Shown: in pieces, positions 6,890 through 14,755 of the stretch | Layout: each line of letters begins with the position of its first letter | Position numbering within the stretch: the stretch's first letter is position 1 | From: an uncultured Campylobacter sp. | Lineage (GTDB): Bacteria; Campylobacterota; Campylobacteria; Campylobacterales; Campylobacteraceae | DNA length: 15,578 bases | Direction: 5' to 3' | Assembly (NCBI RefSeq): GCF_938045225.1 | Contig: NZ_CALINL010000282.1 | Coordinates: 1-15,578 of the forward strand | Notes under the pieces: model-generated | What the model saw: only the letters and a program-made list of their open reading frames with translations | Told to the model about the DNA's origin: nothing | The model's database searches: none | Program-made: the position numbers and the translations under genes

Positions 6890-8209
6890 ATGGACGAGGT
6901 AGCAGCAAAAGTCGAAGCGCTAAAAGACGAAATGGTGAAAAATAGGCGGTTTTTTCACTCTCATCCCGAGACTGGATTTTTCACGTTTTTTACGACGGCA
7001 AAGATCGCTAGCGAGCTAAAAAAGCTCGGCTATAGCCTAAAAATGGGACGCGAGATAATGAAGCCCGAAGCTAGAGCAGGTCTTGGCAGCGAGAAAGACA
7101 AAGAAAAATATCTAGAGCGTGCAAAAAGCCTGCTAAGCGTCGATGAGCGCGAGTTTTTACCCGTGATGGAGGATGGGCTAACGGGCGTGGTGGCCGAGCT
7201 TGATACGGGCAGGCCGGGCAAGACGCTTGCGTTTAGATTTGACATCGACGGCGTGGACGTGACCGAGAGCAAGGATGAGGCGCACAGACCGTTTAAAGAG
7301 GGCTTTAGAGCCGATATAGACGGCATCACGCACGCCTGCGGGCACGACGGGCACATCACGATCGGCCTAGCGATGGCTAAACTCATCGCGCAAAATTTGG
7401 ACGATTTTAAAGGCAAATTTAGATTTATATTTCAAACCGCCGAGGAGGGCACCAGAGGCGCCGTGCCGATGGAGCAAGCAGGCGTGCTAGAGGGCGTGGA
7501 CTACCTACTGGGCGGCCACATCGGCTTTCAGGCAAAGACTAGCGGCGGCATCATCTGCGGTACGAACAAGCTTCTTGCGACGTCGAAATTCGACGTAAAT
7601 TTCACGGGCAAGTCGGCTCACGCGGCAGGCGCTCCGCAGGAAGGGGCAAACGCTCTGCTAGCCGCAGCGCAGACGGCTCTAGCCATGCACGGTATCACGC
7701 GACATGCTGACGGCGTCACGCGCATAAATGTGGGCGTCTTGCGAGCGGGCGAGGGGCGAAACGTCATCGCGCCAAACGGCTACATCGCCTGCGAAACGCG
7801 CGGCGAAACGACCGAGCTAAATGAGTTTATGTTTCAAAAATGCATGGACATCGTCGCGGGCGTCGCGCAGATGTACGGCGTGCAGTACGACGTGAAGCTA
7901 ACCGGCGGCACTAGCGGGGGCGATAGCAGCGAAGAGATCACCGATATCTATGAGCGCGCCGCGCGCCAGTCGCCTTTTATCAAAGATGAGCTCATCGTGC
8001 GGGATCTAAATTTCGGCGCTTGCGAGGATTTCGCGCATTTTATGCACGCCGTGCAAAAAGCAGGCGGCAAGAGCGGCTACCTGATGATCGGCACCAAGCT
8101 GGCTGCAGGTCATCACAACGGCGCGTTTGACTTTGACGAGAGCGCGCTGCTATCGGGCACGGACGTGTTTTTGCGCTCGGCGTATGCGATAAACGGCAAG
8201 GACGCGTGA
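6890..8209 (+). CDS. M20 family amidohydrolase, AbgA-like (p-aminobenzoyl-glutamate hydrolase subunit A homologue)
   Basis: This cytoplasmic metallopeptidase-fold enzyme hydrolyses an amide bond. In E. coli, AbgA with AbgB cleaves p-aminobenzoyl-glutamate, a folate breakdown product. Two-metal ligands are visible: H148-A-C150-G-H152-D-G-H, the E185-E186 pair in TAEEGTRGA, H210 in GGHIG, and a distal histidine in LAAGHHNGAFDFDE near residue 405. The dimerisation domain between them has FTGKSAHAAGAPQEGANALLAAAQ. The collinearity with E. coli AbgA is good over the whole 439 residues, including LGYSLKMGREI and VAELDTGRPG near the N-terminus, and better than with indole-acetyl-amino-acid hydrolase relatives. 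No abgB or abgT is adjacent, so it may act alone and its natural substrate is open. No signal peptide is seen. Confidence 0.88.
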   Translation: MDEVAAKVEALKDEMVKNRRFFHSHPETGFFTFFTTAKIASELKKLGYSLKMGREIMKPEARAGLGSEKDKEKYLERAKSLLSVDEREFLPVMEDGLTGVVAELDTGRPGKTLAFRFDIDGVDVTESKDEAHRPFKEGFRADIDGITHACGHDGHITIGLAMAKLIAQNLDDFKGKFRFIFQTAEEGTRGAVPMEQAGVLEGVDYLLGGHIGFQAKTSGGIICGTNKLLATSKFDVNFTGKSAHAAGAPQEGANALLAAAQTALAMHGITRHADGVTRINVGVLRAGEGRNVIAPNGYIACETRGETTELNEFMFQKCMDIVAGVAQMYGVQYDVKLTGGTSGGDSSEEITDIYERAARQSPFIKDELIVRDLNFGACEDFAHFMHAVQKAGGKSGYLMIGTKLAAGHHNGAFDFDESALLSGTDVFLRSAYAINGKDA

Positions 8210-8220
8210 GGCTAAATTTG

Positions 8221-8271
8221 AACCGAATTTGACGAATTTGCGTCGCTTGCGCTCGGCTTGATCGGTTTTTT
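8221..8271 (+). terminator. Probable terminator after the AbgA-like gene
   Basis: AACCGA (8221-8226) pairs with TCGGTT (8262-8267), and the T run continues to 8271. The long intervening segment contains its own short hairpin, GACG/CGTC at 8231-8244. It begins 11 bases after the stop codon. The structure is branched and the outer stem short, so confidence is moderate. Confidence 0.4.
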
Positions 8272-8675
8272 ATCATCGATTGAGCTGACGCGGCGGCGTA
8301 AATTTGTCTGTTGTGGCTTTTAAATTTGGTAAATTCGGCGGTTAAATTTGCTCTGCAGCCGGTCGTAAATTTGAGTAAATAAAAAGCCGTTTGGGTTATA
8401 AATTTGGCAAGTTAAATACAGCACTTAAAATTGCGTGGCGACAAGGCAAATTGATTAGCTCTAAAATTAAGCAAAAAGATGTATACAAAGTCGGTTAAAT
8501 TTGACGGCAAATTTAGATTTATAAATTTGAGCGGCGATCAAGAGATAAAGCACGCCTTGTATTTTGCTCAAATTTGCCGACGCCAAAACCGCAAATTTTA
8601 AAGATGCAAAAAATTAATTCAAAAAACTTTTTGCCTATTTATTATCTTGCCATCTATAAATTTTTGTTGATGGTT

Positions 8676-8714
8676 TTAAGGCAGAATGAGTACTAATGGT
8701 TAATTCTGCCTTAA
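8676..8714. repeat. Perfect 12-bp inverted repeat downstream of the AT-rich orphan gene
   Basis: TTAAGGCAGAAT (8676-8687) and ATTCTGCCTTAA (8703-8714) are exact reverse complements with a 15-base loop. The repeat ends eight bases from the stop codon of the orphan gene at 8722. On the plus strand the stem is followed by TTTT, so it could terminate transcription arriving from the left. On the minus strand A and C follow, so it is a poor intrinsic terminator for the orphan. It may also mark the edge of inserted DNA. Confidence 0.6.
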
Positions 8715-8721
8715 TTTTAAA

Positions 8722-9390
8722 TTACTGTTTGAAGTCTTTTACTGTTTTAAAAAAACGTTTTAGATCATTTTTTATATTTTCTCTGCGACGATATGCTCGA
8801 GATATATACATTGGATGATAAAAAGTTTTTTCTATATCATTTTCATAAAATTCTTTGATTTTTGATGGCATTGACTCAAAAATATTTTGAGGAATTTTTC
8901 TTATATAATCATCTTGATGATATAAAATATCATCAGGAAATCCTATATAGGTTGGTTTGTCTGCTATAAAATCTGCAATATTTGGAGTAATAATATATGG
9001 ATTGTCGTCTTTAGGTATACTGGCAAGAGTTTCGCTTAAGTTCGGATTGGCTATATTAAAAGCATTAAAGAGTTGAATGACGCCGTTTAACTGTAGTGGC
9101 TCATTGGTAATATAACTGCCATTAAAAATTTTTTCAACTACTCGCATAGTAGTATCAACACTAAACTCATGCCAATTTAAATCATTAAATTTTCGCACTT
9201 TAAAAGAAGAACCAAAAAAAGTTTTTATTGATTCTTTTGAAATTTCATCAATTTTTCTCACCGGCTTAGAACTCCCTGGGTTTGCCAAAACAATATTTCC
9301 AATATGCGCAAAACCATCTCCCAACTGTAGAATAGTATTTAATCTGTACTTAAGTCCATTCAATTCAAAATACTGTGCATATACTTTCAA
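8722..9390 (-). CDS. AT-rich orphan gene of unknown function, weak DUF1643-like pattern
   Basis: This 222-residue soluble protein has no signal peptide or membrane helix. I do not recognise it with confidence. GNIVLANPGSSKP (about residues 31-43), a later D-x-T (about 79-81), and LNGVIQLFNAFNIANPNLSETL (about 101-122) follow the spacing of DUF1643 proteins. Those have a hydrophobic strand ending in 'NPS', then 'D-x-T', then 'NLF…P..L'. The resemblance is loose and uncertain. The start is TTG at 9390, with AGGA six bases before it, just past the pyrC stop; this supports TTG as real and co-transcription with pyrC. Composition is far more AT-rich than its neighbours: I count 12 G/C in 60 at 8881-8940 against 34 in 60 at 10021-10080. 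This suggests acquisition from elsewhere. The C-terminus is rich in lysine and arginine. Confidence 0.75.
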   Translation of the reverse strand: MKVYAQYFELNGLKYRLNTILQLGDGFAHIGNIVLANPGSSKPVRKIDEISKESIKTFFGSSFKVRKFNDLNWHEFSVDTTMRVVEKIFNGSYITNEPLQLNGVIQLFNAFNIANPNLSETLASIPKDDNPYIITPNIADFIADKPTYIGFPDDILYHQDDYIRKIPQNIFESMPSKIKEFYENDIEKTFYHPMYISRAYRRRENIKNDLKRFFKTVKDFKQ

Positions 9391-9401
9391 TTTTAATCCT
9401 T

Positions 9402-10682
9402 TTACGCCACGACGTTTGGAAACTCAAACACCGTTTTTCCGCTTTTTATCGTGATTACCGCCGCGCCTTTTAGCGTCTTGCCTAGCAGCGGGGAGTTTTG
9501 GGATTTTGATTTATTTAGGTTTTTGTCGTATAGATACTTGAAATTCGGATCGATTATCGCGATGTCGGCGAGGTAGCCCTCCGCGATCACTCCCTTGTCC
9601 TTTAGTTTTAAAATTTTAGCCGCATTATAGGACGTGAGAGCCACCATCTGCTCGATACTTATCACGCCGTCGTTTACCAAATCTAGCGTCATGGGCACGA
9701 GGGTTTGTAGGCCGAGTATTCCAAAAGGCGCCTTGTCGAATTCTAAAAATTTCTCGTCGTTATGGTGCGGGGCGTGGTCGGTCACGATGACGTCGATTAG
9801 GCCGCTTTTTAGCCCCTCTCTGATCGCGTCCACGTCTGATCTGGTGCGAAGCGGCGGCGACATTTTAAAGTTCGTATCATATCCTAGCAGCTCGTCCTCT
9901 GTGTAAGTAAAGTGGTGCGGAGTCGCCTCGCAGGTCACGTTTATACCGGCCGCGCGAGCCTGTGCGATGAGCTTTAGCGACCACTCGGAGCTAACGTGCG
10001 CGATGTGGATGTGGCCGCCTGTTAGCTTGGCTAGCAGTAGATCGCGCGAGACCATGATCTCTTCTTGCTCGCGCGGCATGCCTTTGATGCCTAGTATCGC
10101 CGAGACGCGGCCTTCGTTCATGTGGCCGCCGCGGCATAGCGAGCAGTCCTGGGAGTGGTTGATGACGAAGCTACCGAAGTGCTTTGAGTATTCAAGCGCG
10201 TATCTCATCACGTCGCTGCTAGCTACCGGTAGACCGTCGTCGCTAAACGCCACTGCGCCGGCCTCGGTCATATCGCCCATCTCTACGCACTTTTTGCCGT
10301 CCATCTTGCTAGTTATCGCGCCGATAGGCAGTAGGTCGATGAGGCCGCGAGCTTTTGCTTTAGCTACCATATCGCGCGTGACGACGGCGTTGTCGTTTAC
10401 TGGATTTGTATTTGCCATCGGGCAGCAGGTGGTTACGCCGCCGGCGACTGCGGTTTCAGAGCCCGTGTTTATGTCGTCTTTGTACTCAAGGCCGGGATCG
10501 CGAAAGTGCACGTGCATATCGATAAGGCCCGGCATCACGAGCTTGCCGCTAGCGTCTATTATTTTATCAGCCGCAGGTTCGTCAGTGGTGATTAGAGCTA
10601 TCTTGTCGCCCTCTATCAGGACGTTTGCTTTTTGCGAGCCGTTATGATTTACGATCGTGCCGTTTTTTATGAGAGTTTTCAT
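9402..10682 (-). CDS. pyrC: Dihydroorotase (class I, PyrC)
   Basis: This enzyme cyclises N-carbamoyl-aspartate to dihydroorotate, the third step of de novo pyrimidine synthesis, in the cytoplasm. The 426-residue protein has the amidohydrolase-fold metal ligands: DMHVHFRDPG (H57, H59), AFSDDG (an aspartate in place of carboxylated lysine, typical of class I), INHSQD (H176), HIAHVSS (H229) and TDHAPH (D302). It is the long class I form rather than the short E. coli class II form. The start ATG overlaps the pyrB stop (ATGA at 10679-10682), implying translational coupling. Class I dihydroorotases often associate with aspartate carbamoyltransferase, so a PyrB-PyrC complex is plausible but inferred. 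All key residues seem present, so this is an active enzyme and not a PyrC-prime relic. Confidence 0.95.
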   Translation of the reverse strand: MKTLIKNGTIVNHNGSQKANVLIEGDKIALITTDEPAADKIIDASGKLVMPGLIDMHVHFRDPGLEYKDDINTGSETAVAGGVTTCCPMANTNPVNDNAVVTRDMVAKAKARGLIDLLPIGAITSKMDGKKCVEMGDMTEAGAVAFSDDGLPVASSDVMRYALEYSKHFGSFVINHSQDCSLCRGGHMNEGRVSAILGIKGMPREQEEIMVSRDLLLAKLTGGHIHIAHVSSEWSLKLIAQARAAGINVTCEATPHHFTYTEDELLGYDTNFKMSPPLRTRSDVDAIREGLKSGLIDVIVTDHAPHHNDEKFLEFDKAPFGILGLQTLVPMTLDLVNDGVISIEQMVALTSYNAAKILKLKDKGVIAEGYLADIAIIDPNFKYLYDKNLNKSKSQNSPLLGKTLKGAAVITIKSGKTVFEFPNVVA

Positions 10683-11611
10683 TTTGCGCCTTTGTTTTTG
10701 ATGAGAGTATCTAGGATCGCCATCCTGACGGCGACGCCGTTTTCGACCTGATTTAGCACATGCGAGTAGCGCGGATCATCGGCTACGTCGGAGTTTATCT
10801 CAACGCCGCGGTTTATCGGGCCCGGGTGCAGGATCATGACGCCCTCTTTGGCGTATTGCATTTTACTAGCGGTTAGGCCGAAAAATTTGGAGTATTCGCG
10901 CACGGACGGAAATGCGATCTCATCGTCCTGACGCTCGAGCTGGATACGTAGCATGATGATGACGTCCGAGTCCTCGACGGCCTCGCGCATATCGGAGCAA
11001 ATTTGACAGCCAAAAGCCTCCATGCCAGTTAAAAACATCGGCGGGCCAAAGAGCTTAACCTTGGCTCCGAGCGTTTTTAGGACGTAGATATTTGAGCGAG
11101 CTACGCGGCTGTGAAAGATATCGCCGATGATGGCGACCGTGAGATTTTCTAGGCTGCCGCGATTTTCCAGTATGGTAAAAAGATCAAGCAGCGCTTGGCT
11201 AGGGTGTTCGTTTAGGCCGTCGCCCGCGTTTACGACGTGAGCGTCGGTATTTTCAGCTATAAATTTAGCCGCGCCCGAGCTGTAGTGGCGCACGACTACG
11301 ATATCCGTTTTCATCGCGACGATGTTGTGGACGGTATCGATGAGCGTTTCGCCCTTTTTGGTGCTGGAGCTTGAGGCGGTGAAATTTATAGCGTCGGCTC
11401 CTAGGCGCTTAGCCGCGATCTCAAAGCTCGTTCGCGTCCTAGTCGAGTTTTCGAAAAAGGCGTTTACGGTCGTTTTGCCGTAGAGCGACTTGGCTTTTTT
11501 GGTCTCGGAGTTGTTTAATGCCTTAAACTCCTTGGCTAAATTTAGGAAATGGTAAATTTCGTCTTTGGTTAAATTTGCAGCTGTTACGAGGTCTTTTTTG
11601 GTATAGCTCAT
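10679..11611 (-). CDS. pyrB: Aspartate carbamoyltransferase catalytic subunit
   Basis: PyrB joins carbamoyl phosphate and aspartate to give N-carbamoyl-aspartate, the first committed step of pyrimidine synthesis. FFENSTRTRTSFE (residues 52-64) is the carbamoyl-phosphate loop. SSSTKKGE (81-88) carries the mobile lysine contributed to the neighbouring active site of the trimer. HPSQALLD (136-143) and LHPGPINRG (261-269) complete the site. The length of 310 is normal. No pyrI regulatory subunit gene is adjacent. AAGGA lies nine bases before the ATG. A TAATAT sequence on the minus strand at 11654-11659 is a possible internal promoter, but the upstream genes are on the same strand and read-through is likely. 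I see no attenuator or PyrR-type leader. Confidence 0.96.
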   Translation of the reverse strand: MSYTKKDLVTAANLTKDEIYHFLNLAKEFKALNNSETKKAKSLYGKTTVNAFFENSTRTRTSFEIAAKRLGADAINFTASSSSTKKGETLIDTVHNIVAMKTDIVVVRHYSSGAAKFIAENTDAHVVNAGDGLNEHPSQALLDLFTILENRGSLENLTVAIIGDIFHSRVARSNIYVLKTLGAKVKLFGPPMFLTGMEAFGCQICSDMREAVEDSDVIIMLRIQLERQDDEIAFPSVREYSKFFGLTASKMQYAKEGVMILHPGPINRGVEINSDVADDPRYSHVLNQVENGVAVRMAILDTLIKNKGAK

Positions 11612-11678
11612 CCGTTTTTTTCCTTAGAAAGATAGAGTTAAATCAAAAAAGCGATATTACCCCGTTTTTACTTAAGAT

Positions 11679-12137
11679 TTAATTTTGCAGCTTGCTAAAC
11701 TCCGCGCCCAGACGCTCTCTAATCTCGTCGCCCGCACGCTCGCCGTCTTTAAAGTTTTCCGTGACGAGATCGTCTAGGCGGCTTAGCACCTCAAAGAGCT
11801 CGCTTTCCCATTTATCGGGGTTTCTAGCAGTGTTCATCGTCTCGATAAACGTCAGCTTCTTGCTCATCTCGCTTAGGCTTTCTAAAAATTTTTCTTTTAG
11901 ATCCTCGTTTTTTAGGGCGTCGTCGTAGAGCGCTTTCATCTTTAGTTCTCTTAGCTCGCCGTTAATGATCTCGCAAAAATCTTTATACTTTTGCACCGAA
12001 ATTTGACGTACGGCCTCTGGGGAGTTGTTTGCTAAAGTACCGTTCTCATCGATCTTTCTCGTTATTTTTTGTATCTGCGTATAGAGCACGAGCGCGGCTA
12101 TAACGCAGATGACGGCGTAAAATGCGATAGATGACAT
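11679..12137 (-). CDS. Small membrane-anchored protein with coiled-coil, function unknown
   Basis: The 152-residue protein has one N-terminal hydrophobic helix (about residues 4-20, AFYAVICVIAALVLYTQI), followed by KITRKIDENG. This would leave the rest cytoplasmic by the positive-inside rule. The remainder is charged and mostly helical, with leucine-spaced stretches (about 55-100 and 110-150) suggesting coiled coil. I recognise no domain. The start ATG 12137 has GGA about eight bases before it. It lies 30 bases after rarD and 67 before pyrB on the same strand, so it belongs to the rarD-pyrB-pyrC transcript. Nothing in the sequence links it to pyrimidine metabolism. Base composition resembles its neighbours, so it seems to be a resident gene. 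Confidence 0.8.
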   Translation of the reverse strand: MSSIAFYAVICVIAALVLYTQIQKITRKIDENGTLANNSPEAVRQISVQKYKDFCEIINGELRELKMKALYDDALKNEDLKEKFLESLSEMSKKLTFIETMNTARNPDKWESELFEVLSRLDDLVTENFKDGERAGDEIRERLGAEFSKLQN

Positions 12138-12167
12138 TGTTTTTCCTTTTTTGATTTAAATTTGCGG

Positions 12168-13058
12168 TTATACTGAAATTTTGCTTTTTTTACTATAAAT
12201 CGCGCCAAAGCTAACCACCGCAAGCGCGCTCCAGATCAGTAAAAACGACAGCGCCTTAAGCGCGCTAATTTGCTCGCCGTAGTAAAAAACGGCAAGCAAA
12301 AGCTGCATAGAGGGCGAGATATACTGCAAATAGCCGATCGTGCTCAAATTTAGCCTAGTAGCCGCCGAGTTAAAAAGCAAAAGCGGCACTACGGTCGCAG
12401 GCCCGCAAAGAGCGATCAAAAGCCCAAACCACGAAAAGCTAAAGTGATTTTGTCCGCTAGCGGCTACGAAAAATAGAGCGACGAGCGCAATGGGAGCTAT
12501 GAGCGCGGTCTCGACGAAAAGTCCCTCTAAAGACGGCACGCTAAGGCGCTTTCTAATAAGCGAATAAAATCCAAACGTGATAGGTAAAATGATAGAGATG
12601 ATAGGCAGGCCGCCTGCGTCGTAAATTTGCACTCCGATAGCGACAAAGACGATAGCGATGGCAAATTTACCCGCGCGCGATAGCTTTTCTTTTAAAATCA
12701 GCACGCCAAGGAGCATATTTACGAGCGGATTTATGAAGTATCCCAGGCTAGTTTCCACGATCTTTCCGATATTTACGGCGTAGACATAGATCCACCAGTT
12801 GGCGGCAATGAGAAGCCCCGTGACAAACAGCCAAAACGTAGTTTTTTTGTTGCTTAAAATTTTCTTTGCGGCGCCTAGTTTGCGGCTAAATTTAAGCAGT
12901 AAAAATAAAAGTAGCACCGACCAAAGAATGCGGTGAGCGACGATCTCGGTAGCCGAAAGCGCGCTGAGTTGTTTAAAATAAATAGGAAAAATGCCCCAGA
13001 TCATAAAGACCGACAGGCCGTAGATGAAGCCGATTTTGGTTTGATTTTTGTCTTGCAT
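12168..13058 (-). CDS. rarD: RarD-type EamA/DMT family transporter
   Basis: This inner-membrane permease of the drug/metabolite transporter superfamily has ten predicted helices across 296 residues, in two five-helix halves. The N-terminal block, FMIWGIFPIYFKQL followed by ATEIVAHRILWS, is characteristic of RarD, as are GYFINPLVNMLLGVLILKEKLS in the first half and LSTIGYLQYISPSMQLLLAVFYYGE in the second. The E. coli relative was described as chloramphenicol-sensitivity protein. The physiological substrate is not established, so the name describes the family rather than a known function. The start ATG has a GCGGA sequence close upstream. A perfect -10 box lies 22 bases upstream, making this the first gene of the five-gene minus-strand unit. 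Confidence 0.9.
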   Translation of the reverse strand: MQDKNQTKIGFIYGLSVFMIWGIFPIYFKQLSALSATEIVAHRILWSVLLLFLLLKFSRKLGAAKKILSNKKTTFWLFVTGLLIAANWWIYVYAVNIGKIVETSLGYFINPLVNMLLGVLILKEKLSRAGKFAIAIVFVAIGVQIYDAGGLPIISIILPITFGFYSLIRKRLSVPSLEGLFVETALIAPIALVALFFVAASGQNHFSFSWFGLLIALCGPATVVPLLLFNSAATRLNLSTIGYLQYISPSMQLLLAVFYYGEQISALKALSFLLIWSALAVVSFGAIYSKKSKISV

Positions 13059-13079
13059 TTTTCCGCTTTTTTTGGCGAA

Positions 13080-13085
13080 ATTATA
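13080..13085 (-). promoter_or_regulatory. -10 box of the rarD-pyrBC unit
   Basis: On the minus strand this reads TATAAT, preceded by an A/T-rich stretch, 21 bases from the rarD ATG. It is one half of the 163-base divergent promoter region shared with the DAHP synthase gene. Confidence 0.5.
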
Positions 13086-13188
13086 TTTATTTGTCGTTAA
13101 TCAAAGCTTATGTGGCTCAAAAATGCGCAGCGAGGGCAAATTTGGGGCTAAAATTTGAAATTTTATCTGTAATAAAATTTCTTTTAGC

Positions 13189-13194
13189 TAAAAT
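13189..13194 (+). promoter_or_regulatory. -10 box of the DAHP synthase gene
   Basis: TAAAAT after a T-rich run (13170-13186) lies 27 bases before the ATG at 13222. A second TAAAAT near 13172 is an alternative. The ribosome binding site is AAAAAGG at 13208-13214. Confidence 0.4.
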
Positions 13195-13221
13195 CGGCGT
13201 TATTTTTAAAAAGGTTTAAAG

Positions 13222-14559
13222 ATGTGGAGTAGAGATTCGTGGAGAAAATTTAATATCTTGCAGCAACCAAGCTACCCCGACGAGGTCTTGCTAAAAAAGG
13301 CCGAGGATAAGCTAAAGACGATGCCGCCGCTAGTTTTTGCCGGAGAGGCTAGAAACCTAAAACAAGATTTGGCCAAAGTTTGCAACGGCGAGGCGTTTTT
13401 GCTACAAGGGGGCGACTGCGCGGAGAGTTTTTCAAATTTCAACGCCGTAAATATTCGCGATATGTTTAAAGTGATGTTACAAATGGCGATCGTTTTGACG
13501 TTTGCCGGACGTTGCCCCGTCGTAAAAGTAGGGCGCGTGGCGGGTCAGTTTGCCAAGCCTAGAAGCTCGGACTACGAGGAACAAGGCGGCGTAAAGCTAC
13601 CCAGCTACCGCGGCGACATCATAAACGGTTTTGAATTTAACGCCGAGGCTCGCGTGCCCGATCCAAACCGCATGATCGAGGCGTATTATCAAAGCGCATC
13701 CACGATGAACCTACTTCGCGCCTTTTCTCGCGGCGGTCTAGCCGATCTGCACGAGGTAAATCGCTGGAACTTAGGCTTTATCAAAAAACCCGAGCTTGAC
13801 GCTAAATACGGCGAGTTAGCTAGGCAGCTGAGCCAAACTCTAGCATTTATGGGGGCTTGCGGTATAAACGCCTCAAACACTCCCGCGCTTAGCGAAACTA
13901 AGGTCTACACATCGCACGAGGCGCTTTTGCTGCCGTACGAGGAGGCGCTCACTAGAGAGGATAGCCTTACCGGCGACTGGTACGACTGCTCAGCGCATAT
14001 GCTCTGGATCGGCGAGCGCACGCGCGGCGTAAACGATGCTCACGTGCATTTTCTAAGCGGCGTGCACAATCCTTTAGGCGTAAAGATCGGACCAAACGCA
14101 ACCGTGCAGGACGTCATCGCGCTCGCAAATGCGCTAAATCCACAAAACGAAGCGGGTAGACTGAACGTAATAATCAGAATGGGTGCCGATAAAATCGGCG
14201 AGCGGCTGCCTAAAATCCTACGCGAAGTAAAGCGCGAAGGGCTAAATATCGTCTACAGCATAGATCCTATGCACGGCAACACGATAAAGGCAGCAAACGG
14301 CTACAAAACGCGCGAATTTGACAATATCCTAGCCGAAGTGCAGAGCTTTTTCGAGATACATAGAGCCGAAGGTACGCATGCGGGCGGCGTGCATCTAGAG
14401 ATGACGGGCCAGGACGTGACCGAGTGCACGGGCGGGTCGTTTAAACTAAACGAGGATGATCTGGCGCACAGATACGAGACGCAGTGCGATCCGCGCCTAA
14501 ACGCCGACCAGTCGCTAGAACTAGCGTTTTTAATCGCCGAGTTTTTAAAGAAAATTTAG
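13222..14559 (+). CDS. Class II 3-deoxy-D-arabino-heptulosonate-7-phosphate synthase
   Basis: This enzyme condenses phosphoenolpyruvate and erythrose-4-phosphate to DAHP, the first step of the shikimate pathway to aromatic amino acids. The 445 residues match the class II (plant/Mycobacterium AroG type) family throughout, from MWSRDSWRKF at the start. Metal ligands line up with the M. tuberculosis enzyme: C66 in QGGDCAESF, H351 in DPMHGNT, E393 in LEMTGQD and D423 in CDPRLNADQ. Substrate motifs GRVAGQFAKPRSSD, WIGERTRGVNDAHV and IRMGADKIGERLP are intact. The protein begins directly at the catalytic region and has little of the N-terminal extension used for aromatic-amino-acid feedback in M. 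tuberculosis, so its control is probably different (inference). AAAAAGG sits seven bases before the ATG. Some annotations call this gene aroF or aroG; I leave the symbol open. Confidence 0.95.
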   Translation: MWSRDSWRKFNILQQPSYPDEVLLKKAEDKLKTMPPLVFAGEARNLKQDLAKVCNGEAFLLQGGDCAESFSNFNAVNIRDMFKVMLQMAIVLTFAGRCPVVKVGRVAGQFAKPRSSDYEEQGGVKLPSYRGDIINGFEFNAEARVPDPNRMIEAYYQSASTMNLLRAFSRGGLADLHEVNRWNLGFIKKPELDAKYGELARQLSQTLAFMGACGINASNTPALSETKVYTSHEALLLPYEEALTREDSLTGDWYDCSAHMLWIGERTRGVNDAHVHFLSGVHNPLGVKIGPNATVQDVIALANALNPQNEAGRLNVIIRMGADKIGERLPKILREVKREGLNIVYSIDPMHGNTIKAANGYKTREFDNILAEVQSFFEIHRAEGTHAGGVHLEMTGQDVTECTGGSFKLNEDDLAHRYETQCDPRLNADQSLELAFLIAEFLKKI

Positions 14560-14567
14560 CTTTAGCG

Positions 14568-14594
14568 GGCGTAAATTTTGATGAAATTTGCGCC
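14568..14594 (+). terminator. Possible terminator after the DAHP synthase gene
   Basis: GGCGTAAATTT (14568-14578) pairs with AAATTTGCGCC (14584-14594) over 11 bases, with one G-U pair and a five-base loop. It begins nine bases after the stop codon. No proper T tract follows, so termination may be weak. Confidence 0.4.
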
Positions 14595-14749
14595 TATTAA
14601 ATTTGACGCGCTTCAAATTTGGCTCTCAAATTTACCGAATTTAAACAAGTCAAATTTGATCCCGCTCGCCTTTTATCTTTCAAATTTGACCGCTTTTTCT
14701 GCTTTTAAATTAAATTTACCCCAAATTTCGCGAATTTCTTAAAATTTAA

Positions 14750-14755
14750 TACAAT
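14750..14755 (+). promoter_or_regulatory. Possible -10 box of the oxidoreductase gene
   Basis: TACAAT lies in an AT-rich stretch 42 bases before the ATG at 14798. The ribosome binding site GGAGA is about six bases before the ATG. Confidence 0.35.

Larger units (their letters stand above)
8210..8721. other. 512-base intergenic region between convergent genes
   Basis: It holds the probable terminator of the amidohydrolase gene at its left end and the perfect inverted repeat 8676-8714 at its right end. Between them are repeated AAATTTG words and one 40-codon frame (8479-8601) without a good ribosome binding site, which I do not call. I see no tRNA or insertion sequence. Confidence 0.5.

Noticed and set aside
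8479..8601. Plus-strand 40-codon frame starting ATG in the 512-base gap
   Set aside because: It has no clear ribosome binding site or -10 box, and much of it consists of AAATTTG words read as Lys-Phe. I consider it chance.
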